In this document: positions 10,201 to 15,803 of the stretch, in pieces
How the letters are laid out: the number at the start of each line of letters is the position of its first letter
Position numbering within the stretch: the first letter of the stretch is position 1
Source of the DNA: an uncultured Collinsella sp.
Lineage (GTDB): Bacteria; Actinomycetota; Coriobacteriia; Coriobacteriales; Coriobacteriaceae
Assembly: GCA_900543845.1 (NCBI GenBank)
Contig: UQTD01000033.1
Coordinates: forward strand, 1 to 22,020
Length of the DNA stretch: 22,020 bases
Direction of reading: 5' to 3'
Program-made: the position numbers and the translations under genes
The notes under the pieces: model-generated
What the model was told of the DNA's origin: nothing
Database searches by the model: none
What the model saw: the letters and a program-made list of their open reading frames with translations, nothing else

Positions 10201-10685
10201 GCGCACTCGACGGCGGGCATCGCATCCTGTTGTTCAGCCAGTTTACGGGTATGCTCGATATCATCGACAAGCGCTTGGCCAAGGAAGACATCGGCTTTCT
10301 TAAGCTCACAGGTGCGTCATCCAAGGAGAGCCGTGCCAAGATGGTCGCGCAGTTCCAAGCGGGCGGGGTACCGGTCTTTTTGATTTCGCTCAAGGCGGGC
10401 GGCGTGGGCCTTAACCTGACGGCGGCCGACGTGGTCATCCACTACGACCCGTGGTGGAACGTGGCCGCGCAGGACCAGGCGACCGACCGCGCGCATCGTA
10501 TTGGCCAGCAACATACCGTGACCGTGTACAAGCTCATCGCCAAGGACACGATCGAGGAACGCATTATGCAGATGCAGGAGTCCAAGCGCGACCTGGTCAA
10601 CAGCGTGCTCGGCGGCGACGGCATCTCGTCGGCGCTGTTTACCCGCGAAGATGTTCTGGCGTTGCTGGGCGGCGACGGGCGCTAA
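7221..10685 (+). CDS. SWIM zinc-finger SNF2-family ATPase/helicase
   Basis: A 1154-residue Snf2/HepA-type double-stranded DNA translocase. Near the N-terminus is a SWIM zinc finger (C78, C80, C90, H92; pattern CxC-x9-CxH). A central region of about 500 residues fits the bacterial SNF2-associated domain. The motor follows: DDMGLGKT (716-723), CPASLVYNW, DEAQ (815-818), TGTPIENRLSELWSIFDF, then the second RecA lobe with LLFSQFTGMLDII, SLKAGGVGLNLTAAD and QATDRAHRIGQ (1086-1096). All ATPase motifs look intact. The start is taken at ATG 7221 because GGAGG at 7211-7215 lies 5 nt upstream; a TTG at 7209 in the same frame overlaps that site. In Bacillus subtilis a SWIM protein and an SNF2 protein are encoded by neighbouring genes (ywqB, ywqA, from memory), so this looks like the fused form. 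Substrate and cellular role are unknown; a DNA repair or transcription-recycling role is inference. Confidence 0.9.
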   Translation: MAQGTFAQALRKEAALSGTFMKGRSLMLNGAVLSIEDSGSRFSKNVTLEGTVRGSRGDLYKTHVELDMDEHEVIDYDCDCPAAYRYPGMCKHAIATALAYLDASGIEPVEGLRTPVRTFTAQPKQPARTAPKAPAVNPNFPFPAPVPTSPSLMAALSDLSDVRMDELASMRRKLAGAVDPDAPKAMLEPSLVPYYNPLFADRFSWALEFRIRCGSVSYVVKDIDGMADAYVRGGTFSYGKKLTFLHVPEAFDDVSVQLLDLVATTVAYLGDITSSRSASYDFARSGFVAERQLPLSEHDIVYMLDLLRGRTISFEPAWSRGTTAHRAYDVAVEPAPQGEDKAPTKRPPLLVAKIAPAVGGSYDLRLPADMYCFASGDAAYLVDTRRARRTDVAFAQHAAPFLSHLLPCRTPVHIAADQVGEFCRMALPVLRDYTDLTAPAALDAVAPEASFHFEIGVDDGLVNCKITVFYGDWSANLFSLGAPGSPFEEQRPGVPPRDVVAEFRVMDTAALYFDFYEGGLAFEERDDESLFRLLTEGLSALSELGEVMLSDRLRQVSVRPAPKLSVRATVKSNLLDVELGASGLSAADLAIYLDSYKRHQTFARLTSGDIIRLDEGARAAFGLAEDLGVDAVDLLDGVSLPASSTLFVDSMLARTPALEADRDAAFRRTVERLDTLGKMDFTVPVSLKATLRGYQVDGYQWLGSLEHLGLGGILADDMGLGKTLQMIAHILARVEAGDTKPTLVVCPASLVYNWTAELERFAPSLDVCAIVGAKAQRRVQIAGAAEHNVVVTSYDLMRRDIDEYVEQDFARMVLDEAQYIKNPLTQVARAAKRLPAGVRFALTGTPIENRLSELWSIFDFLMPGLLGSRDSFAKRFESPVEHAEGDSAARLQALVSPFVLRRVKEDVVADLPEKIEDTVVAQLTGEQRKLYLANQDRIAQQVQHREASEFKKDKLKVLAELTKLRQICCDPRLHYEDYKAGSAKLDTCMELVHGALDGGHRILLFSQFTGMLDIIDKRLAKEDIGFLKLTGASSKESRAKMVAQFQAGGVPVFLISLKAGGVGLNLTAADVVIHYDPWWNVAAQDQATDRAHRIGQQHTVTVYKLIAKDTIEERIMQMQESKRDLVNSVLGGDGISSALFTREDVLALLGGDGR

Positions 10686-10768
10686 CCCGCTCGGGTGGGG
10701 CCGCCGGGGCGGATAGCACACGCTGCTCCATCGTCCCCGCCCGTTATGTGTTCATTTGCCATGCCGTG

Positions 10769-10802
10769 GATGGTTCGCCTGCCTTTGGGCATAAGAACCA
10801 TC
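10769..10802. promoter_or_regulatory. Inverted repeat upstream of superoxide reductase
   Basis: GATGGTTC (10769-10776) and GAACCATC (10795-10802) form a perfect 8-bp inverted repeat with an 18-nt spacer, ending 33 nt before the start codon. It could be an operator or a leader hairpin in the mRNA. No convincing promoter hexamers are seen nearby, so the choice cannot be made from sequence. Confidence 0.4.
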
Positions 10803-10835
10803 GAGAACATTGGCACATCAGCAAAGGAGAGCATC

Positions 10836-11198
10836 ATGGCGAAATTCTTTAAGGACCCCGATGGCAAGCTTATCGCCGCCCTTGGCGACGACGTTGCGAC
10901 CCCTGCCGGCTGCACGGAGCTGACCGCGAACACCGAGGACGCGGCGCACGAAAAGCACGTGCCCGTCGTCGAGATCGAGCGCGACGGTCACGTGATCCGC
11001 GCACGCGTGGGCTCGGTCGAGCACCCCAGCCTGCCCGAGCACTATATTGAGTGGATTGCCCTTGAGGCCGAGGGCCGTCTGGAGGTCCATTACCTTGAAC
11101 CCGGCATGAAGCCCGCGACGTTTTTTGCCGGTGGCTCCAAGACCGGTACCGTCTATGCCTATTGCAATCTGCACGGGCTGTGGTCCGCGACGTTCTAG
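10836..11198 (+). CDS. Superoxide reductase (one-iron desulfoferrodoxin/neelaredoxin type)
   Basis: A 120-residue cytoplasmic enzyme that reduces superoxide to hydrogen peroxide in anaerobes. The iron centre is complete: E39-K40-H41 (EKHVPV), H63 and H69 (HPSLPEHYIEW), C110 and H113 (YCNLHGLW), i.e. the four histidines and one cysteine plus the mobile Glu and the catalytic Lys. The first 35 residues still align by eye with the desulforedoxin-like N-terminus of two-iron desulfoferrodoxins but hold only one Cys (C26), so the rubredoxin-like second iron site is absent. AAAGGAG at 10823-10829 sits about 6 nt before ATG 10836, which settles the start even though the frame is open further upstream. 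The gene stands alone between the SNF2 gene and the NAD-synthetase-like gene. Confidence 0.92.
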   Translation: MAKFFKDPDGKLIAALGDDVATPAGCTELTANTEDAAHEKHVPVVEIERDGHVIRARVGSVEHPSLPEHYIEWIALEAEGRLEVHYLEPGMKPATFFAGGSKTGTVYAYCNLHGLWSATF

Positions 11199-11218
11199 GA
11201 GCGCGCCCCCGCTCGGGG

Positions 11219-11224
11219 TATCAT
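11219..11224 (+). promoter_or_regulatory. Candidate -10 element upstream of NadE-like gene
   Basis: TATCAT is preceded by GGGG and lies 91 nt before ATG 11316. It resembles the -10 candidates of dnaE (3237) and of the gene at 17911. No clear -35 is seen. If it is real, the hairpin at 11245-11276 lies in the transcript leader. Confidence 0.3.
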
Positions 11225-11244
11225 AGCTAGCATATGCACATGCG

Positions 11245-11276
11245 AGCGCCGACTGCATCATGCGGCCGGCGCTTTT
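11245..11276 (+). terminator. Hairpin plus T-run after superoxide reductase
   Basis: AGCGCCG (11245-11251) pairs with CGGCGCT (11267-11273) and is followed by TTT (four Ts counting the last stem base). The loop includes a small GCA-TCA-TGC stem. It fits an intrinsic terminator for the superoxide reductase gene. It would act as a leader attenuator for the next gene if the -10 at 11219 is used. Confidence 0.5.
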
Positions 11277-11315
11277 ACTACGACAACGATGGTTTACGAC
11301 GGAAAGGGCTGAGCC

Positions 11316-13301
11316 ATGAAGCTCGCACTTGCACAGATCGATATGCGCCTGGGTGATATTGAGGGCATTTGCGGTCGCATCGAGGACCAAGCCCGTTTGG
11401 CCCACGAGCGCGGGGCGCGCGTGCTGTGCGTCCCGGCTTCGCTCTTTTTGGGTGCTCTGCCCGGCGGCCTGGTGGGTGCTGCCGACTTTGAGCACGACAT
11501 GCTGACAGGCCTGACCGGTGTTGCCGAGCGTATCCAAGAACTCGATATGATCTGCATCGTGCCTGCGGCGGTTTCGTTTGAGGGCCAGCCCCTGCTCGAC
11601 TACATGATGCTCAAGGACGGCCATGTGGTGCCGGCCCGTTCGAGCATTGCCCTGCAACGCGGTGGGAACGGCGATGCCCGTTGGGCGCCGCCGGTCTTCG
11701 ACGTGGACGGCGTGCGTATCGCCGTGATTTTCGACTTGGACCGCGAGCTCGAGATGCTGCCGACCGGTGTCGACCTTATCGCCTATTTTCAGTTCAACGC
11801 GTTTGATATGACCGACCGCGAGACGGCCGCCATTGCCGCCGTTCGCAGCGGTGCCTACCGCAAGATTGCGTCCAAGCGCAGCGTATGGTTTGCCTGCATG
11901 GCGCCGGTCGGTGCCTATGACGAGTCGGTGTATACCGGCGGGTCGTTTGTACTCGACGATTGCGGCCGCGTGGTGGCCCAGGCCCCGTGCTTTGAGGAGA
12001 GTCTGCTGGTCCAGGAGATACAGCGCGGCATGATGCTCGACGCCTTGGAGGACCATGAGCTCCCCGAGTTTCGCTCCGAGGAGTGGCTGTGGCAGGCACT
12101 GGTGCTCGCCGTGCGCGACAATGCCCGCGCCCGCGGTGCGTCGCGTGCCGTGGTGGCGCTCGAGGGCGATTTGCCGTCGTCCCTACTCGCGGCACTTGCC
12201 GTCGATGCCCTGGGTCCGCGCAATGTGATCGGCCTGGTGCTGGGGCGCAATCGCATCTTTACGCCGGCCCAGGAAGAGACTGAGGCCGCCCGTTGCGCCG
12301 CCGTGCGCGCGCTTGCCGAGCGTCTGCACATTCGCACGGTTGAGCGCGATGCGCCGGATGCGGCGCGCGTACTCGACCGCGATGTGTCGGCGGGCGATGC
12401 CGAGCGCCTGCGTTCGCGTACGTTGGGCCTGATGCTCGAGGACACGGCGCTCGAGCTGGGTGCGATGGCGTTGAGCCCGCTTTCCAAGACCGAGTACGCG
12501 CTTGCGGCGCCCGCACTGTCCGGCGGCTACCAGGGCGATTTTGCGCCCTTTGGCGATGTGTATCTGTCGACGCTTGAGTTTGTGGCGCGCGTGCGCAACC
12601 GCGCCTCTGCCGTGGTGCCGCAGGAACTCGTGACGCTCAACGCAGTAGAGGATTGCATGGAGCGCGTGCTGGCAAGGGCACTTTCGACGCTCGACGGTCC
12701 GGTCGATATGCTCGATCGCGCGGCGCAGCTGCTTGGCGGGCTTGAGCCAGGCGAGGTCGACGGCGCGCTCGAGTCGCACGTAGATCGCAATCGTCCGTTC
12801 GACGACATTCCCATGGCGGCCGGCAAGCCCGAGGCCTGCTCGCTGTTGCTGATGCTCGTGCGTCAAGGTGAGGCCGCCCGCCGCATGCTGCCGACGGCGC
12901 CGATCGTCTCGGCCCGTTCGTTTGTCGAGCGCGCTTGGCCGTACATGCTTGCCTGGTCCGACCTGGGGCTGAGCGGCAAGGAACGCATGACGGTCGAATC
13001 GCTTGCCCGCGATGAGGTCCGGCGATTTGACGAAAACGATAGCAGCGAGCGCATGCGTGGCGAGATGATGGGCATCTTGGGTGAGCTGCTGGGTATTTCG
13101 CCCGAGCAGATGGAAGAGCTACAGTCCGAGGATGGCCAGCGTCGCCTGCATGAGGGCATGAAAAAGTTTGAGGGCGAGGTCCAGGACGCCATCGAGAAGA
13201 TGATGGGCGGTCAGGGCGGACCGCAGGGCGGGCCCCAGGGCACGCCGATGCCGCAGCCGCCGGTGGATCCCCGTCAGTTCCCGTTCTTTAGCCAGAACTA
13301 G
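11316..13301 (+). CDS. NAD synthetase-like protein with degenerate catalytic motifs (predicted pseudoenzyme)
   Basis: A 661-residue protein with the layout of glutamine-dependent NAD synthetase: an N-terminal nitrilase-like amidase domain (1 to about 245), a synthetase-like domain (about 255-545), then an extra tail of about 115 residues. Family resemblance is clear in LLAALAVDALGPRNV, KTEYAL, FAPFGDVYLSTLEFVARVRN and ARRMLPTAPIVSARSF. The chemistry is gone, however. The glutaminase Glu is replaced (VPAS, A41), the Lys position reads Ser (near S110), and there is no Cys at the nucleophile site (VIFDLD, 137-142). The PP-loop SGGxDS reads EGDLPS (283-288) and TGNKSE reads PLSKTE (388-393). The frame is intact and codon use matches its neighbours, so this is not a decaying pseudogene. 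The tail is charged and helical, then Gly/Gln/Pro-rich (631-652). GAAAGGG lies 7 nt before the ATG. A scaffold or regulatory role is possible; the function is unknown. Confidence 0.75.
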   Translation: MKLALAQIDMRLGDIEGICGRIEDQARLAHERGARVLCVPASLFLGALPGGLVGAADFEHDMLTGLTGVAERIQELDMICIVPAAVSFEGQPLLDYMMLKDGHVVPARSSIALQRGGNGDARWAPPVFDVDGVRIAVIFDLDRELEMLPTGVDLIAYFQFNAFDMTDRETAAIAAVRSGAYRKIASKRSVWFACMAPVGAYDESVYTGGSFVLDDCGRVVAQAPCFEESLLVQEIQRGMMLDALEDHELPEFRSEEWLWQALVLAVRDNARARGASRAVVALEGDLPSSLLAALAVDALGPRNVIGLVLGRNRIFTPAQEETEAARCAAVRALAERLHIRTVERDAPDAARVLDRDVSAGDAERLRSRTLGLMLEDTALELGAMALSPLSKTEYALAAPALSGGYQGDFAPFGDVYLSTLEFVARVRNRASAVVPQELVTLNAVEDCMERVLARALSTLDGPVDMLDRAAQLLGGLEPGEVDGALESHVDRNRPFDDIPMAAGKPEACSLLLMLVRQGEAARRMLPTAPIVSARSFVERAWPYMLAWSDLGLSGKERMTVESLARDEVRRFDENDSSERMRGEMMGILGELLGISPEQMEELQSEDGQRRLHEGMKKFEGEVQDAIEKMMGGQGGPQGGPQGTPMPQPPVDPRQFPFFSQN

Positions 13302-13371
13302 GTCGCTGCATACCCGCTTGCGTATGCTCAACCTACAATTCGATCTCGGCTGACTTATGGGGCTGGCGTTG

Positions 13372-13380
13372 TGTTATTCT
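13372..13380 (+). promoter_or_regulatory. Extended -10 promoter candidate for ruvCAB
   Basis: TGT-TATTCT is an extended -10 element. CTGACT at 13350-13355 matches TTGACA at four of six positions but with a 19-nt spacer. It lies 68 nt before the ruvC start and would drive ruvC-ruvA-ruvB. Confidence 0.4.
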
Positions 13381-13436
13381 AGAACAGACGTTCGTGAATA
13401 GTGTGCGGGGCTTGCCCTGTGCCGCGCTTGTGGCGA

Positions 13437-13443
13437 GGGGAGG
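13437..13443 (+). promoter_or_regulatory. Ribosome binding site that fixes the ruvC TTG start
   Basis: GGGGAGG lies 5 nt before TTG 13449. A GTG at 13401 in the same frame would give a 16-residue extension not expected in RuvC and has no such site. Confidence 0.7.
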
Positions 13444-13448
13444 TTGGC

Positions 13449-13970
13449 TTGGTTATCTTGGGTATCGACCCCGGTTTGGCCCATACGGGCTGGGGGATTA
13501 TCGAGGAGAGGCGCGGCGAGGTCCGCTGCCGTGCCTACGGTTGCATCGAGACCGGCGCGGGCAGTCCGCTCGCGGTGCGCCTGTCGCATATCGCTCGAGA
13601 CCTCAAGGGTGTCGTGGAGCGCTACCGCCCCGATACCGCTGCTATCGAGAGTATTTACTTTGGCGCCAACGTTCGCTCGGCCATCCCTACGGCGCATGCC
13701 CGCGGTGCTGCACTCGTGGCGCTTTCGGAATGCGCGCTCGAGATTGGCGAGTACACGCCTATGCAGATTAAGCAGGCTGTTGTGGGCACCGGTGCCGCGG
13801 ACAAACGGCAGGTCGCGTATATGGTTCGTACGCTCACACAGCTCGATCACGACCCGCATCCCGACCATGCCGCCGATGCCTTGGCCTGCGCCATCTGCCA
13901 CGTTAACCTGAGCCGCACCCGGGCGCTTACCGGCGGCGAGTTCTATCAACAGAGAGGAACCGGATACTGA
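13449..13970 (+). CDS. ruvC: Crossover junction endodeoxyribonuclease RuvC
   Basis: Holliday junction resolvase, which nicks two opposing strands of the junction as a dimer after branch migration by RuvAB. It has 173 residues, the same as Escherichia coli RuvC. The RNase H-like active site is complete: D7 (GIDPG), E67 (AAIESIYFG), H140 and D143 (HPDHAADALA). A TTG start at 13449 is chosen because GGGGAGG precedes it by 5 nt and it yields the standard MVILGIDPG amino terminus. The TGA stop shares its last base with the ATG of ruvA, implying translational coupling. In many bacteria a yebC gene precedes ruvC; here the NAD synthetase-like gene takes that place. Confidence 0.96.
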   Translation: MVILGIDPGLAHTGWGIIEERRGEVRCRAYGCIETGAGSPLAVRLSHIARDLKGVVERYRPDTAAIESIYFGANVRSAIPTAHARGAALVALSECALEIGEYTPMQIKQAVVGTGAADKRQVAYMVRTLTQLDHDPHPDHAADALACAICHVNLSRTRALTGGEFYQQRGTGY

Positions 13971-14590
13971 TGATCTCCCAGCTCCATGGAACGCTTGTCG
14001 AGGCCACGATGAGCTCGGCCGTCGTCGATGTATCGGGCGTGGGCTTTGAACTCGGCATCTCGGGCAGCACTGCCGCCACGCTGCCTACGCCCGGCGGCGA
14101 GGTGCGCCTTTATACCCGTATGCAGGTGCGCGAGGACGCCATGACGCTCTTTGGTTTTGCCTCCAAGGACGAGCGCACGATGTTCGATCGGCTCGTGTCC
14201 GTCTCGGGTGTCGGTCCGCGCCTGGCACTTGCCGTGCTTTCCACCTATACCGTGGGACAGCTGTATTCCCTGGTGATGGCCGAGGATGACAAAGGCATGG
14301 CCAAGGTGCCGGGTGTGGGCAAAAAGACCGCCCAGCGCCTTATCTTGGAACTCAAGAGCACTTTTGCCAAGGACAAGGGCTTTGTGCCGGTCGACGTGAT
14401 TCCCGGCCAGGTTTCGATGCCGGTTCCCGCCGCCGCTCCTTCGGCGATCGATGATGCCCGTGCGGCGCTCCTTTCCATGGGCTTTAGCCCGCAGGAGACC
14501 GATGTTGCCCTGAGCGGGTATGATGGGCAGGATATGCGTGTCGAGGATTTGCTCGGCGCGGCGCTTAAGCGACTTGGAATGGATGCGTGA
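13970..14590 (+). CDS. ruvA: Holliday junction branch migration protein RuvA
   Basis: DNA-binding subunit of the RuvAB branch-migration complex, 206 residues, close to the usual 200. Domain I is an OB fold (1-62) with the acidic pin E55-D56 seen in the Escherichia coli protein. Domain II has two helix-hairpin-helix motifs, SVSGVGPRLA (78-87) and KVPGVGKKTAQRL (112-124). A flexible Pro/Ala linker leads to domain III (about 159-206), which contacts RuvB. It overlaps ruvC by one base (TGATG), with GAGG about 12 nt upstream. Its own stop overlaps the start of ruvB in the same way. Confidence 0.96.
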   Translation: MISQLHGTLVEATMSSAVVDVSGVGFELGISGSTAATLPTPGGEVRLYTRMQVREDAMTLFGFASKDERTMFDRLVSVSGVGPRLALAVLSTYTVGQLYSLVMAEDDKGMAKVPGVGKKTAQRLILELKSTFAKDKGFVPVDVIPGQVSMPVPAAAPSAIDDARAALLSMGFSPQETDVALSGYDGQDMRVEDLLGAALKRLGMDA

Positions 14591-15657
14591 TGTGGGAAGC
14601 CGATGACTCTCAGGACCTGTGGGCGACGCCTGGCAACTCGCCGGCGGCATCCATGGCGCATGGCGAGCGTATGGTGGGTTCGGAGCTGACGCCCGAGGAC
14701 CTCGATGTCGACCGTACCCTGCGCCCTCAGCGCCTGGATGACTACTGCGGCCAGGAGCACATCAAACAGAGCCTTCGCGTGCTGATCGAGGCCGCACAGA
14801 GCCGCGGCGAGACGCTCGACCACGTGATCTTCTCGGGCCCTCCGGGCCTGGGCAAGACCACGCTGGCTACCGTTATCGCCAACGAGCTGGGCGCTCAGAT
14901 CAAGACTACGAGTGGTCCGGCCATCGCGCGTACCGGTGACCTGGCGGCAATCCTCACTAATCTTCAGCCGGGTGACGTGCTGTTTATTGACGAGATCCAT
15001 CGTCTGAACCGTTCGGTCGAGGAAGTCCTGTATCCCGCCATGGAGGACTTTGCGCTCGATATCGTGATCGGTAAAGGCCCGGCCGCACGTTCGATTCGCC
15101 TGGATATCCCCAAGTTTACGCTGGTGGCGGCAACGACCCGTTCGGGCATGCTGACCGGCCCGCTGCGCGATCGCTTTGGCATCTCGTATCGCTTGGATTA
15201 CTACACCGTCGAGGAGCTCGCCCAGATCGTGACGCGCTCGGCAACCATCCTGGGCGTGACGATTGACCATCCGAGCGCGCTCGAGATCGGCTCGCGCTCG
15301 CGTGGTACGCCGCGCTTGGCCAACCGTCTGCTCAAACGCGTGCGCGACTATGCGCAGGTGCGCGGCAACGGTCCCATTGAGCTCGATATTTGCCGTCAGG
15401 CACTCGAGTTCTTTGAGATTGACGAGCTCGGCTTGGACTGGATGGACATTCGCATCTTGGAGACGCTTGCCAAGACGTTCTCCGGCCGTGCCGTGGGACT
15501 TACGACCCTTGCCAGCGCGGTGGGCGAGGACCCGGGTACGCTCGAGGATGTCTACGAACCCTATCTGCTGCAGTGCGGGTTGATGATCCGCACACCCCAG
15601 GGCCGTCAGGCAACGCTTCGCACCTTTGAGCATTTGGGTATCGAGCCAGCCGTTTAG
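14590..15657 (+). CDS. ruvB: Holliday junction branch migration ATPase RuvB
   Basis: AAA+ motor that drives branch migration with RuvA, 355 residues. Walker A is GPPGLGKT (83-90), Walker B IDEIH (D134, E135), sensor 1 lies around ATTR, and PLRDRFG (191-197) is the arginine-finger segment. The C-terminal winged helix contains GRAVGLTTLASAVGED and EPYLLQCGLMIRTPQGR. About 20 residues precede the conserved LTPEDL start region, slightly longer than average. ATG 14590 is preferred; GTG 14587, one codon earlier, is an equal alternative. Overlap with the ruvA stop (TGATG) suggests coupled translation. Confidence 0.97.
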   Translation: MWEADDSQDLWATPGNSPAASMAHGERMVGSELTPEDLDVDRTLRPQRLDDYCGQEHIKQSLRVLIEAAQSRGETLDHVIFSGPPGLGKTTLATVIANELGAQIKTTSGPAIARTGDLAAILTNLQPGDVLFIDEIHRLNRSVEEVLYPAMEDFALDIVIGKGPAARSIRLDIPKFTLVAATTRSGMLTGPLRDRFGISYRLDYYTVEELAQIVTRSATILGVTIDHPSALEIGSRSRGTPRLANRLLKRVRDYAQVRGNGPIELDICRQALEFFEIDELGLDWMDIRILETLAKTFSGRAVGLTTLASAVGEDPGTLEDVYEPYLLQCGLMIRTPQGRQATLRTFEHLGIEPAV

Positions 15658-15713
15658 AGACGGGTTTGTTTTGGCTGGTCTGTAGGCTATCGCTGGGCAT
15701 CGGGTAAACATAT

Positions 15714-15739
15714 CGCCGTTCGTCGGTTACGGGCGTTTT
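15714..15739 (+). terminator. Candidate terminator after ruvB
   Basis: CGCCGT (15714-15719) pairs with ACGGGCG (15729-15735) with one bulged base and is followed by TTTT. It is modest, and it overlaps the possible -35 region of the fhs promoter. Confidence 0.4.
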
Positions 15740-15763
15740 ACTATTGCGCGCGCGTGCTATGCT
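15737..15763 (+). promoter_or_regulatory. Promoter candidate for fhs (extended -10)
   Basis: TGC-TATGCT (15755-15763) is an extended -10 element. TTTACT (15737-15742) is a four-of-six -35 match, but the spacer is only 15 nt. The -10 ends 40 nt before the fhs ATG. Confidence 0.45.
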
Positions 15764-15803
15764 GGATTGGTCTTTTTCTCATCCGGTAACGAAAGGACCG
15801 CCC

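Noticed and set aside
10685..10697. ACCCG/CGGGT mini-palindrome after the SNF2 gene as terminator
   Set aside because: Two-nucleotide loop and no T-run make a functional terminator unlikely.
10695..10835. N-terminal extension of superoxide reductase from an upstream start
   Set aside because: The frame is open, but AAAGGAG precedes ATG 10836 and that start gives the normal family length.
11316..13301. NadE-like gene as a decaying pseudogene
   Set aside because: There are no frameshifts or internal stops, codon use is normal and the ribosome site is good; loss is limited to catalytic motifs, which fits a pseudoenzyme better.
13308..13327. GCATAC-n8-GTATGC hairpin after the NadE-like gene as terminator
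   Set aside because: Only six pairs with an 8-nt loop and no T-run, so it is too weak to call.
14245..15711. 488-codon minus-strand open frame opposite ruvA/ruvB
   Set aside because: Antisense shadow of ruvAB with no motif or ribosome site.
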